Below, one piece after another: positions 23,193 through 29,969 of a stretch of 31,104 nucleotides of DNA. A model generated the notes under the pieces. That model saw only the letters and a list, made by a program, of their open reading frames with translations. It was not told where the DNA came from and did not search any database. The position numbers and the translations under genes are program-made. Numbering within the stretch: position 1 is the first letter of the stretch; every line of letters starts with the position of its first letter. This stretch comes from Candidatus Falkowiibacteriota bacterium (GTDB taxonomy: Bacteria > Patescibacteriota > Patescibacteriia > UBA11705 > JACRDX01): the NCBI GenBank assembly GCA_016212745.1, contig JACRDX010000010.1:1-31104 (forward strand), read 5' to 3'.

Positions 23193-24530
23193 ATGTTAGA
23201 TTTTAAAAATAAAAAGGTTTTAATTTTAGGGCTGGGAATTTTGGGCAAAGGCGTCGGAGACGTTATTTTTTTTGCAAAAAATGGCGCAAAAGTTTTGGTG
23301 ACTGATTTAAAAACAAAAAAACAACTCGCTTCGTCTTTGAAAAAATTAGCAAAATATAAAAACGTAAAATACGTTTTGGGACAGCACCGCAAACAAGACA
23401 TTTTGAACGCTGATTTGATAATCCGAAATCCTGATGTTCCGCTAAATTCCCCATTTTTACAGTTAGCATTCAAAAAGAATATTCCAGTTGAAATGGATGA
23501 TTCGCTTTTCGCAAAATATTGTCCTTGCACTTTAATCGGCGTCACAGGCACGCGCGGAAAAACGACAACAACAATATTGGTCGGCAAACTGGCAAAACTT
23601 ACTGGCCGCAAAGTTTTTGTTGCGGGCAATATCAAGGGAACCGCAACTTTGCCGTTGATTGATAAAGTAAAACCAAATGACATTGTTGTGTTGGAACTTT
23701 CAAGCTGGCAATTGCAAGGATTTAAATGGGACAAAATCAGTCCGCATATTTCAGTTTTTACAAATATTTACCCGGATCATTTGAATCGCTATGAATCAAT
23801 GGAACAATATATTGATGACAAAAAAAATATTTTCAAATTTCAGAAACCGACTGACTTTATTATTTTAAATAAAAAAAATAAGGAAACGCGCGCCGCCGCA
23901 AAGGAATGCGCAGCCGAGCCGATCTGGTTTGAAAAATCGCAAGTGCCAAAAACGTGGAAACTTAAAATGCTCGGCGCGCATAATTTGGAAAATGTTGCCG
24001 CCGCGCTGCAAGTTGGAAAAATTCTTGGATTAACAATGTCGCAAATGAAAAAAACAATCTGCGATTTTCCCGGAGTTGAACATCGGTTGGAACATGTGGC
24101 AACAATAAAAGGCGTAAACTTTATCAATGACACAACATCAACAACTCCGATTGCCGGACAAGTCGCGTTAAAAACAGTAAAAAAACCAATAATTTTAATT
24201 GCCGGCGGCGCGACAAAAAAATTGGATTTATCTGACTTTGCCGTAGCAATTGCGAAAACCGTTAAAGCTGTCGCGCTTCTAGATGGCACGGCAACGGCTG
24301 AATTAGAAAAAAAGATTATATGCGCCGCTGGTTCCACGTTGATATTGGGAAAGTTTAACAATCTCCGCCCTGCGGTCAACGCGTGTGTCGCCGTCAGCCG
24401 CAAAGGCGACACGATTTTGCTATCGCCCGGCTGCGCAAGTTTTGGCATTTTCAAAAATGAATTTGACCGCGGCGAACAATTTAAAAAAATAGTGAAGCGC
24501 CTGTTCTATGCAAATAAAATCCGGCATTGA
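23193..24530 (+). CDS. murD: UDP-MurNAc-L-Ala:D-Glu ligase
   Basis: MurD adds D-glutamate to UDP-MurNAc-L-alanine. The N-terminal Rossmann-like domain (VLILGLGILGKGV) is followed by the ATP loop GVTGTRGKTTTT (about residues 114-125), an ELSSWQL region, TNIYPDHLNRY, and the C-terminal domain with GAHNLENVAAAL, PGVEHRLE, NDTTSTTPIA and SPGCASFGIFKNEFDRGEQF. Length 445 aa fits. The stop (TGA) lies inside ftsW (23-base overlap), pointing to translational coupling. The 42-base gap after mraY is AT-rich. Confidence 0.95.
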   Translation: MLDFKNKKVLILGLGILGKGVGDVIFFAKNGAKVLVTDLKTKKQLASSLKKLAKYKNVKYVLGQHRKQDILNADLIIRNPDVPLNSPFLQLAFKKNIPVEMDDSLFAKYCPCTLIGVTGTRGKTTTTILVGKLAKLTGRKVFVAGNIKGTATLPLIDKVKPNDIVVLELSSWQLQGFKWDKISPHISVFTNIYPDHLNRYESMEQYIDDKKNIFKFQKPTDFIILNKKNKETRAAAKECAAEPIWFEKSQVPKTWKLKMLGAHNLENVAAALQVGKILGLTMSQMKKTICDFPGVEHRLEHVATIKGVNFINDTTSTTPIAGQVALKTVKKPIILIAGGATKKLDLSDFAVAIAKTVKAVALLDGTATAELEKKIICAAGSTLILGKFNNLRPAVNACVAVSRKGDTILLSPGCASFGIFKNEFDRGEQFKKIVKRLFYANKIRH

Positions 24531-25605
24531 TTTTTGGCTGATTGCCAGCTTTGCGCTGCTTTTGCTGGTTGGAATTTTTACTCTTGCTTCAGCTGGTACG
24601 GCCATTGGATTCCAAACATTTGGCGACAGTTTTTACTTCTTAAAACATCAATTATTCTTTGGACTTTTACCGGGCATTGTCATTTGCATCGCGCTTTCCC
24701 TTATCAACTATCGCGTATGGCAAAAAATTTCGCCATTTTTTTTATTCATCTCAATCGGATTGTTAATTTTAGTATTCATTCCCGGGCTGGGCATGACATT
24801 GAACAATGCAAAAAGCTGGGTGGACATCGGGCCAATCCATTTTCAACCCGCGGAAATTGTTAAATTGCTTTTTATACTTTATTTAAGCGGCTGGCTTGCG
24901 CGCCAATCTGACGCAAAAATCAAAAGTTTTTCTTATGGATTTTTGCCATTTATATTATTAATCGGAATTGTCAGCGCGCTTATCATCGCGCAGCCTGACG
25001 TCGGAACTTTATCAATAATTCTTTTTGCCTCTTGCGCCATATATTTTACGGCTGGCGCAAATTTAAAACACATCGCGCTTTTATCTGGATTTGGTGTCGC
25101 GCTTTTTTTTATACTCGTAAAACTGGCGCCATACAGAGCAGAACGGCTGATAACATTTTTACATCCGGAGCTTGACCCGCAAGGAATCGGCTATCACATT
25201 AATCAGGCATTTTTGGCAATCGGTTCTGGTGGATTTTTCGGGCTTGGCATTGGCAACTCGCGACAAAAATTTCAATATTTGCCAGAAGCAACTGGCGATT
25301 CAATTTTCGCGATATTTGCAGAGGAAATGGGATTTTTTTGCTGCTTCATACTTTTGGCGCTTTTTATTTTTTTGGCATTGCGAATTTATCGTTTGATACA
25401 ACGAACCGACAATCAATTCGCCAAATTAACAGGGACTGGCATTTTAAGCTGGTTCTTATTTCAAACTTTTTACAACATCGCGGCAATGACCGGACTTTTG
25501 CCAATGACCGGCGTCCCCCTATTGTTCATAAGCTATGGCGGCACAGCGATGATGACGGCAATGGCAGCAATGGGAATTTTGATAAATATTTCTCGAAAAA
25601 AATAG
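24508..25605 (+). CDS. ftsW: FtsW-type SEDS glycosyltransferase
   Basis: FtsW polymerises septal peptidoglycan from lipid II. About ten membrane helices; signatures are AKSWVDIGPIHFQPAEIVKL, IIAQPDVGTLSII, ERLITFLHPELDPQGIGYHINQA, FAIFAEEMGF and TGVPLLFISYGGTAMM near the end. The position after mraY and murD supports FtsW over RodA. Length 365 aa is usual. The murD-ftsW overlap suggests coupled translation. The hairpin downstream ends the convergent gene, with no strong plus-strand terminator. Confidence 0.94.
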   Translation: MQIKSGIDFWLIASFALLLLVGIFTLASAGTAIGFQTFGDSFYFLKHQLFFGLLPGIVICIALSLINYRVWQKISPFFLFISIGLLILVFIPGLGMTLNNAKSWVDIGPIHFQPAEIVKLLFILYLSGWLARQSDAKIKSFSYGFLPFILLIGIVSALIIAQPDVGTLSIILFASCAIYFTAGANLKHIALLSGFGVALFFILVKLAPYRAERLITFLHPELDPQGIGYHINQAFLAIGSGGFFGLGIGNSRQKFQYLPEATGDSIFAIFAEEMGFFCCFILLALFIFLALRIYRLIQRTDNQFAKLTGTGILSWFLFQTFYNIAAMTGLLPMTGVPLLFISYGGTAMMTAMAAMGILINISRKK

Positions 25606-25628
25606 CCCACACTAAATTTTAGTATGGG
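25596..25628 (-). terminator. Terminator for the minus-strand gene at 25636
   Basis: On the minus strand CCCATACTAAA pairs with TTTAGTGTGGG (one mismatch), then CTATTTTTTT. It resembles the hairpins at 26640 and 29802 (CTAAA/TTTAG between C and G tracts). Confidence 0.7.
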
Positions 25629-25635
25629 ACGGTTC

Positions 25636-26064
25636 TTACGAAATAAGGTTCATTGCTTTGAGTTTCCTCCGAAAAAGATGTTTTTCAGATGCCCGCTCGT
25701 CGCGACTGCGAGGGCGAAACGGTCTACCCCGTCTTTGCCAACAAGTCACGACAATGATTTTTGGCTGTAACCCTGCATCTACTTGCAGCGCCACAACAAA
25801 ATCAAAACACTTATTCCGAAATCTCCAAATATCCTCCTCCTTGTCTTTTAAAGAGCGCGAGGTCATTCTCGCACCTCTTAACAACCGCTCAACAACAGCA
25901 GCCGGGTCTTTTGGTAATGTTTTCACATCTTTTGTAAGTTTATCCATCGCATGTTTCGTCACCACAACTTGAACATTACTAAAGATATCACGCGGCTTTT
26001 GTTTTGGCGGAGCTTGAGCGCGCTCAAGCACGCTCGTTGCTGCTTCACTTTTCGTGTTCCTCAT
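25636..26064 (-). CDS. Small basic protein, possible DUF4258-like
   Basis: 142 aa, not firmly recognised. A disordered N-terminus (1-25) precedes VQVVVTKHAMDKLTK, the kind of TKHAxxRL start seen in DUF4258 and RelE-like small proteins, and later CFDFVVALQVDAGLQPKIIVVTCWQRRGRPF, strand-rich. The C-terminus is Arg/Lys-rich. A toxin-like or RNA-binding role is possible but unproven; no antitoxin gene is adjacent. The start at 26064 is chosen because AAGGAGGT lies 7 bases upstream, one of only three strong Shine-Dalgarno sequences in the window. A promoter TTTACT-N17-TATAAT (26119-26147) gives a leader of about 48 nt. Confidence 0.7.
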   Translation of the reverse strand: MRNTKSEAATSVLERAQAPPKQKPRDIFSNVQVVVTKHAMDKLTKDVKTLPKDPAAVVERLLRGARMTSRSLKDKEEDIWRFRNKCFDFVVALQVDAGLQPKIIVVTCWQRRGRPFRPRSRDERASEKHLFRRKLKAMNLIS

Positions 26065-26118
26065 CGCATGCACCTCCTTAATACGCAAAGAGACAAAAGA
26101 CCACCACTTACTACCCTT

Positions 26119-26147
26119 ATTATAAGCGGAAACATAAGTTTAGTAAA
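26119..26147 (-). promoter_or_regulatory. Promoter of the 25636-26064 gene
   Basis: On the minus strand TTTACT (26142-26147), 17-base spacer, TATAAT (26119-26124). Confidence 0.65.
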
Positions 26148-26167
26148 TCCTTAAAATTTGTCAATAC

Positions 26168-26196
26168 TTGACTTATGCTTACCAATAAAGTAGAAT
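26168..26196 (+). promoter_or_regulatory. rpmA promoter
   Basis: TTGACT (26168-26173), 17-base spacer, TAGAAT (26191-26196), divergent from the promoter at 26119. It would give an AT-rich leader of about 140 nt. Confidence 0.55.
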
Positions 26197-26209
26197 AAGG
26201 CATAGACAT

Positions 26210-26335
26210 CTTACAAATATCAAATTACAAATTTCAAATGTCAATTCAATGTCAAAACCTAAATGCCAAATATTTAATTTTGTCATTTGAGCTTTGGATT
26301 TGATTTGGAATTTGTAATTTGGATTTTGACATTTC
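26210..26335. repeat. AT-rich inverted repeat in the rpmA leader
   Basis: CAAATTACAAATTTCAAATG and, 80 bases on, its approximate complement (TTTGGAATTTGTAATTTGG) would fold into a long imperfect hairpin. Like the spacers at 4834 and 8080 it is built of short A/T words. Confidence 0.55.
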
Positions 26336-26341
26336 TATAAT

Positions 26342-26626
26342 ATGGCTCATAAAAAAGCAGGCAGCAGCACGGCACTGGGCAGAGATTCAAAAGCGCAACG
26401 ACTTGGAGTTAAACTCTCCAGCGGGCAAAAGGCAAAACCCGGCGATATTATTGTTCGGCAACGCGGCACAAAAATTAATCCCGGATTAAATGTCATGCGC
26501 GCCACTGATGACACTCTGTTCGCGACTGCGGCCGGCATTGTTAACTTTACTGACCAAAGAAAGACGCGCTTCACTGGAAAGGTTGAAAAACGCAAGTTCG
26601 TCAACGTCCTCCCTATAAAAAAATAA
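26342..26626 (+). CDS. rpmA: 50S ribosomal protein L27
   Basis: L27 reaches toward the peptidyl transferase centre. The N-terminus MAHKKAGSSTALGRDSKAQRLGVK is the classic family start without a cleavable extension, followed by GDIIVRQRGTKINPG and DDTLFATAAGIVNF. Length 94 aa is normal. It is not next to rplU (L21), its usual partner. No Shine-Dalgarno sequence is present. A bidirectional terminator follows. Confidence 0.96.
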   Translation: MAHKKAGSSTALGRDSKAQRLGVKLSSGQKAKPGDIIVRQRGTKINPGLNVMRATDDTLFATAAGIVNFTDQRKTRFTGKVEKRKFVNVLPIKK

Positions 26627-26639
26627 TTTATAAAAATTT

Positions 26640-26672
26640 GCCCCCCACTAAGTTTTAGCGGGGGGCGTTTTG
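26640..26672. terminator. Shared bidirectional terminator
   Basis: GCCCCCC, ACTAAGTTTTAGC, GGGGGGC forms a strong stem (26640-26666) followed by GTTTTGTT on the plus strand and AAATTTTTAT on the minus strand. It lies between rpmA and the convergent lipoprotein gene. Confidence 0.8.
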
Positions 26673-28325
26673 TTACAGCGACAGAGAAATGTCTCCGCCA
26701 AAATACGCCTGCTCGCCATTGACTGTTGAATACTTCACCTTATACATTCCTGCGGAAACATTACCAACTCCTACGTGGTAATATTCATCCGCTGAAATCG
26801 CGATTTTTTGCGCGCTGGAAAAATCCAGAATAGCGCCACTTGGCTCAATGTCAACCAGCGCAAAATCTGCCCGGTACAAATAGTACGCTGACAATGCAAC
26901 GCATTTGTTGCCGCATGATTTTGCAACAGGCGGTTTCCATTCAAAGCACACAAAATCATCAAAAAACAACTCGCCTTCGCCATTGAAATCAATCACTCCT
27001 TCGTGATTCACGAACGAATGATCGCACTGGACTTGCGCTAACAACGGGTCAAATTCTGACCAATCTGGCTTTGCGCAGTTATAATCCACCCACGGAAAAC
27101 CGCGCTCGCAGATTTGCGCTTTCGTTGTCTCTAATTTCAACGATTCAACGGCGCTCAACTCTCCATTAGCGCCATACCACAGCCACGCGTTCATTCCACT
27201 TGGACACTTGATCTCACACTCAACAACATCAACGTCGCCGCCGATTTCCACGTTCTCTTGGGATGCCACATCCTGAACTTGCTCGTCTTGCCAAAGTCCC
27301 GCGTCTGGCGGGACGACGTCAGGTTGAAGGATCTCATTCTGTTCATCTACCTCAGCCCCGCCGGCCTGTTCAGCAGGCAGACCATCGGCTTGATCAACGT
27401 TGCAATACGCGTCCGCACCCGCGTCTGCCGGTTCATCTGGAAAAACCGACGCGTCCACCGCGACAAACGGTTCTTCGTTTTCTTCTTCCGGGTCAAGCCC
27501 CTGCGGCGCCGCGCACATTGTTGCTGTTTCAAACGAAATCGCTGGCCCGAATTTCACGAATGACGCGTAAAATTCGTCTTCATTTTCGCAAGTATTGACC
27601 GGCGCGTTTTCATAGCCCATTGCGCTGAAAACCTCGTAATTCAGAAACGGCCGCAACGTGCCGTTTCCGTCAGCAACGAAAATCACTCCGGCACCAAAGC
27701 CATCAACACTAAACAGCGGCTTGACCAATGCGCCAGCGCGAACAAACAGCGGCGCGCTCAATTCGCAGTTGTTGAAATATTTCTGCTCTGCTTCATAGCC
27801 AGACAATACCTCAACCTGCCCGACATTAGCGCCCCATGTTTTCAGCGCCAGCAACGTTGGCATTGGATAAATCATGCAATCGCTTTCTTCAGATTCTTTT
27901 TCAAGCATGTAAAAAGAATCATTGCCAAGCGCCTGAAAAACTACCCGCTTTGGCTGCCAATTAACAACCCAGCTCTCTTCATAGCATGCCATTTCTTCTG
28001 GTGCGGCTATGATTATCTGCTCCCATTTCCAGCCATGCGCATTGAAAATTGCCTCATCCGCGATCCAATGCTTTTTGCTGCCCTCAATAACATAGACGTT
28101 CGCTGAGCCAGCATCTTTTAACAAAGTTCCTGACGGATGCCACGTGACAATCACGCTTGCCCCGCCAGCGGCAGGGTTAATCCACTGTACAGCATCTGTC
28201 TTTTCGGACAAACGCACTTGCTCTTTGCCCATGCCATACTGTTCGTCTTCTTGCATCCTGCGCGTACAACTCATCACACAACAACCAACAACCGACAAAA
28301 ACATCGCCAGCAGCAGCTTCTTCAT
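26673..28325 (-). CDS. Large lipoprotein with repeated domain
   Basis: 550 aa. A signal peptide with a lipobox (VVGC, Cys15; alternatively VMSC, Cys20) predicts a lipid anchor after Lgt action. Residues about 65-280 hold three diverged units of about 60-70 aa, each with the plan of a strand such as NVYVIEGSKKHWI, an F-containing helix (AIFNAHGW; TLLALKTWG; EVFSAMGY) and an end strand; such units recur in CPR surface proteins. Residues about 285-375 are a low-complexity acidic linker rich in Asp, Ala, Glu and Pro (PADAGADAYC, PPDAGLWQDE). A Cys-containing C-terminal domain (about 376-550) is strand-rich. GGAGG lies 6 bases before the ATG, and a weak promoter TTGGTT-N17-TACGAT (28368-28396) precedes it. 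The palindrome 27296-27314 lies in the linker. Confidence 0.8.
   Translation of the reverse strand: MKKLLLAMFLSVVGCCVMSCTRRMQEDEQYGMGKEQVRLSEKTDAVQWINPAAGGASVIVTWHPSGTLLKDAGSANVYVIEGSKKHWIADEAIFNAHGWKWEQIIIAAPEEMACYEESWVVNWQPKRVVFQALGNDSFYMLEKESEESDCMIYPMPTLLALKTWGANVGQVEVLSGYEAEQKYFNNCELSAPLFVRAGALVKPLFSVDGFGAGVIFVADGNGTLRPFLNYEVFSAMGYENAPVNTCENEDEFYASFVKFGPAISFETATMCAAPQGLDPEEENEEPFVAVDASVFPDEPADAGADAYCNVDQADGLPAEQAGGAEVDEQNEILQPDVVPPDAGLWQDEQVQDVASQENVEIGGDVDVVECEIKCPSGMNAWLWYGANGELSAVESLKLETTKAQICERGFPWVDYNCAKPDWSEFDPLLAQVQCDHSFVNHEGVIDFNGEGELFFDDFVCFEWKPPVAKSCGNKCVALSAYYLYRADFALVDIEPSGAILDFSSAQKIAISADEYYHVGVGNVSAGMYKVKYSTVNGEQAYFGGDISLSL
27296..27314. repeat. GC-rich hairpin in the lipoprotein linker
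   Basis: GTCCCGC, GTCTG, GCGGGAC: perfect 7-bp arms. It matches the core of the palindrome at 51-79 at about 16 of 19 bases, including the TCTG loop, and encodes VPPDAGL. Confidence 0.6.
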
Positions 28326-28500
28326 GAAAACCTCCGAAAAAGTTGTTAATGAACACTACACATTTTTATCGTATCTGACCCAAATCAACAAACCAATGAA
28401 AATGTTATGCACTCCTGACGCGCCTAACGAACTGCGCCAGTTCTCCTTTATTTTTACAACAAAAAAATACCCCGCCATGTTAGCCGAGGCTGACGGAAAA

Positions 28501-28531
28501 GAAAAAAGGAGCGTCAGATGCAGACCGCTCC
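28501..28531 (-). terminator. Terminator of rnpB
   Basis: On the minus strand GGAGCG (28526-28531) pairs with CGCTCC (28508-28513), followed by TTTTTTC. The same GGAGCGG also forms the 3' half of RNase P helix P1, so the two structures exclude each other. Confidence 0.75.
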
Positions 28532-28846
28532 AAGCCGATTGTTTATGGGACAATGGCAAACCCATCATGTTTGCTTGCGAAGCTACGACGGCCCGATTCT
28601 CCCGTTTGATTTTACGGTTTTCATCTCCCGCGTACTGGAGGCTCCATCCCGCAAGTTTGCGGGATCATGGCCAGATTTACCGCGTTCAATTGAACCGATA
28701 TTCCCAAAGTTCGGAATCGGGTAGAAGTGACGCGCCATCACTGGCTCGCCCTAAACGTATCGTACTCATCCTCCCGGACTTTCCGCTCCACTTAGGGTCC
28801 ACTTCTTTCATGATCCGCCGGATAGACTTGACCGCCTAGAACGGTC
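28523..28846 (-). ncRNA. rnpB: RNase P RNA
   Basis: The catalytic RNA that trims tRNA 5' ends. On the minus strand GGAAAGTCCGGG (28773-28784) is the conserved CR-I sequence, and ACAATCGGCTT (28532-28542) is CR-V. They pair as helix P4 with the invariant bulged U (AAG-U-CCGG with TCGGCTT). CGGTAAATC matches the CR-II region and GCAAACTT with GGAGC the P10-11/P15 neighbourhood. GACCGTTCT (28838-28846) pairs with GGAGCGGTC (28523-28531) as P1. At about 324 nt it is short but within the bacterial range. The ends are estimated from P1. No covariance search could be run. Confidence 0.75.
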
Positions 28847-29031
28847 TTCTTTTATCCGCGTTACGGGCGCCTATCATCCCGCTCGCTTCGTTTCAATGCA
28901 TATCACAACCTCCTTCTTCGCAAGGCCCCTCCCACCAGTGTGTCAGTGTCAAGTAAAAGCCTTGCCTTTCGGAAAGACTCGCCCTCAAAGGAGCGCCTTG
29001 ACCCTGACCAACAGCAAACTCAATCAACGAT
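28847..29031 (-). other. Structured leader upstream of rnpB
   Basis: About 185 nt transcribed before RNase P helix P1. GTCAGGGTCAA pairs with TTGACACTGAC around two smaller hairpins (one is CTTTC-C-GAAAG), and CAAGGCGCTCC can alternatively pair with GGAGGGGCCTTG. Downstream, AGGAGG stands 7 bases before ATG CAT TGA, a two-codon open frame. It may be a separate small RNA or just a processed leader; no known family was recognised. Confidence 0.45.
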
Positions 29032-29037
29032 GTACGA

Positions 29038-29066
29038 ATTATAGCATATATTAAAAAATATGTCAA
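29038..29066 (-). promoter_or_regulatory. Near-consensus promoter for rnpB
   Basis: On the minus strand TTGACA (29061-29066), 17-base spacer, TATAAT (29038-29043) with an extended TGC. It is the best promoter in the window, as expected for a stable RNA. Confidence 0.85.
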
Positions 29067-29113
29067 TGGTTGTCAATTAATTATACAAAAAACAGCTAAA
29101 TTTACGCCAGCTA

Positions 29114-29141
29114 TTGACAAAAAATCAAGATTTGCTAATGT
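29114..29141 (+). promoter_or_regulatory. Promoter of the small lipoprotein gene
   Basis: TTGACA (29114-29119), 16-base spacer, TAATGT (29136-29141) with an upstream TG. The -10 overlaps the palindrome at 29140-29168, so the transcript would begin inside it. Confidence 0.6.
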
Positions 29142-29168
29142 AGAGACGTGATAGTATCGCGTCTCTAC
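29140..29168. repeat. Palindrome overlapping a -10 box
   Basis: GTAGAGACG and CGTCTCTAC are the same arms as at 10402-10429, with a variant centre (TGATAGTATCG). It sits at the 5' end of the predicted lipoprotein mRNA. Confidence 0.75.
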
Positions 29169-29194
29169 AACCAATCCAACCAAAGGAGGCGGCA

Positions 29195-29800
29195 ATGAGC
29201 AAATTTCTGCTTTTGTCCGCCCTAATCTTGGGCGGATGCACGTTTGAAGTGTTGTTTCCGGCTGATCTGACTTATGCGCCTGATTCAACGGACGCAACCG
29301 ATGTTGTTGAAAATGCGGATGTTGTTGAAAACGCGGTAGATGTTTTTGACGCAAGCGAAGAGGCAAGCGATTTGGGCGCTGACCAAGACAACACAACCGT
29401 TGACGCTCAATCCTGCGCGGAAAACGAGTACTGGGATTCGCACTTTAACAAATGTGTGTTTTACCCGTGCTGCGAAATCAAGGGCAATTGGACGTTTGTG
29501 TTCAATGACATGTCAACTTTCCCGTGGAAGCCAATCACCTACTCTGCCAAACTCACGCAAAACAAGGCGTATGTGAAACTTAAACTAACCAGCGATGGCA
29601 AGTTGCCCCTGCCCAAAACCATGACCGGCACTTTGGAAAAAAACATCCTCCACTTGGACGGCGAGAATGACAGCGGCTTTTTGACACTTGATGCTACGGA
29701 TGTCAAAAAGCAACTTGAGACAGACAAAGTTGATGGCGACTATGTTTGGCTCAAGGCTGGCGGCGCCAGCATGGCTGGCACGTTCTATCTACAACGTTGA
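29195..29800 (+). CDS. Small lipoprotein with Asp-rich linker
   Basis: 201 aa. Signal peptide with lipobox LGGC (Cys15). Residues about 28-72 form an acidic, low-complexity linker (DATDVVENADVVENAVDVF and so on), similar in style to the linker of the 550-aa lipoprotein. Then a Cys-rich segment (SCAENEYWDSHFNKCVFYPCC) and a strand-rich C-terminal domain of about 100 aa (KGNWTFVFND... GTLEKNILHLDG... AGTFYLQR) that looks like a small beta-barrel or lipocalin-type sheet; this last point is a guess. AAAGGAGG lies 6 bases before the ATG. It is a single-gene unit with its own promoter and terminator. Confidence 0.82.
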   Translation: MSKFLLLSALILGGCTFEVLFPADLTYAPDSTDATDVVENADVVENAVDVFDASEEASDLGADQDNTTVDAQSCAENEYWDSHFNKCVFYPCCEIKGNWTFVFNDMSTFPWKPITYSAKLTQNKAYVKLKLTSDGKLPLPKTMTGTLEKNILHLDGENDSGFLTLDATDVKKQLETDKVDGDYVWLKAGGASMAGTFYLQR

Positions 29801-29801
29801 A

Positions 29802-29837
29802 CGCCCCCCTGCTAAAATTTAGCAGGGGCGTTTTTAT
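29802..29837 (+). terminator. Terminator of the small lipoprotein gene
   Basis: CGCCCC, CCTGCTAAA, then TTTAGCAG, GGGCG (29802-29830), followed by TTTTTATT. The CTAAA/TTTAG core recurs in the hairpins at 25606 and 26640. Confidence 0.85.
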
Positions 29838-29870
29838 TAGATTTACAATTTACGAAAAATATGAAATAAT

Positions 29871-29952
29871 ATCGGATATCGGTTGCGGTATCGACGCACG
29901 TTTCGTTGAACGTCAAACGTCAACCGAAACGAGCTTCGCGACCATTTACCGA
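29871..29952 (+). repeat. About 85-bp element, copy C (before murA)
   Basis: Begins ATCGGATATCGGTTGCGG and ends TTTACCGA, 17 bases before the murA ATG. The hairpin CGTTTCGTTGA / TCAACCGAAACG is nearly perfect in this copy. A promoter-like TTTACA-N17-AATAAT immediately upstream would place the whole element in the 5' untranslated region. Confidence 0.8.
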
Positions 29953-29969
29953 CAAACGAATTCTAAATT

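Noticed and set aside
26336..26341. TATAAT directly before the rpmA ATG as its promoter
   Set aside because: Transcription from it would start inside the coding region; the box at 26191 with a -35 at 26168 is a better candidate.
28144..28839. 231-aa plus-strand reading frame over the rnpB region
   Set aside because: It begins inside the antisense of the 550-aa lipoprotein gene and its protein has no family-like features. The conserved RNase P sequences on the other strand explain the region.
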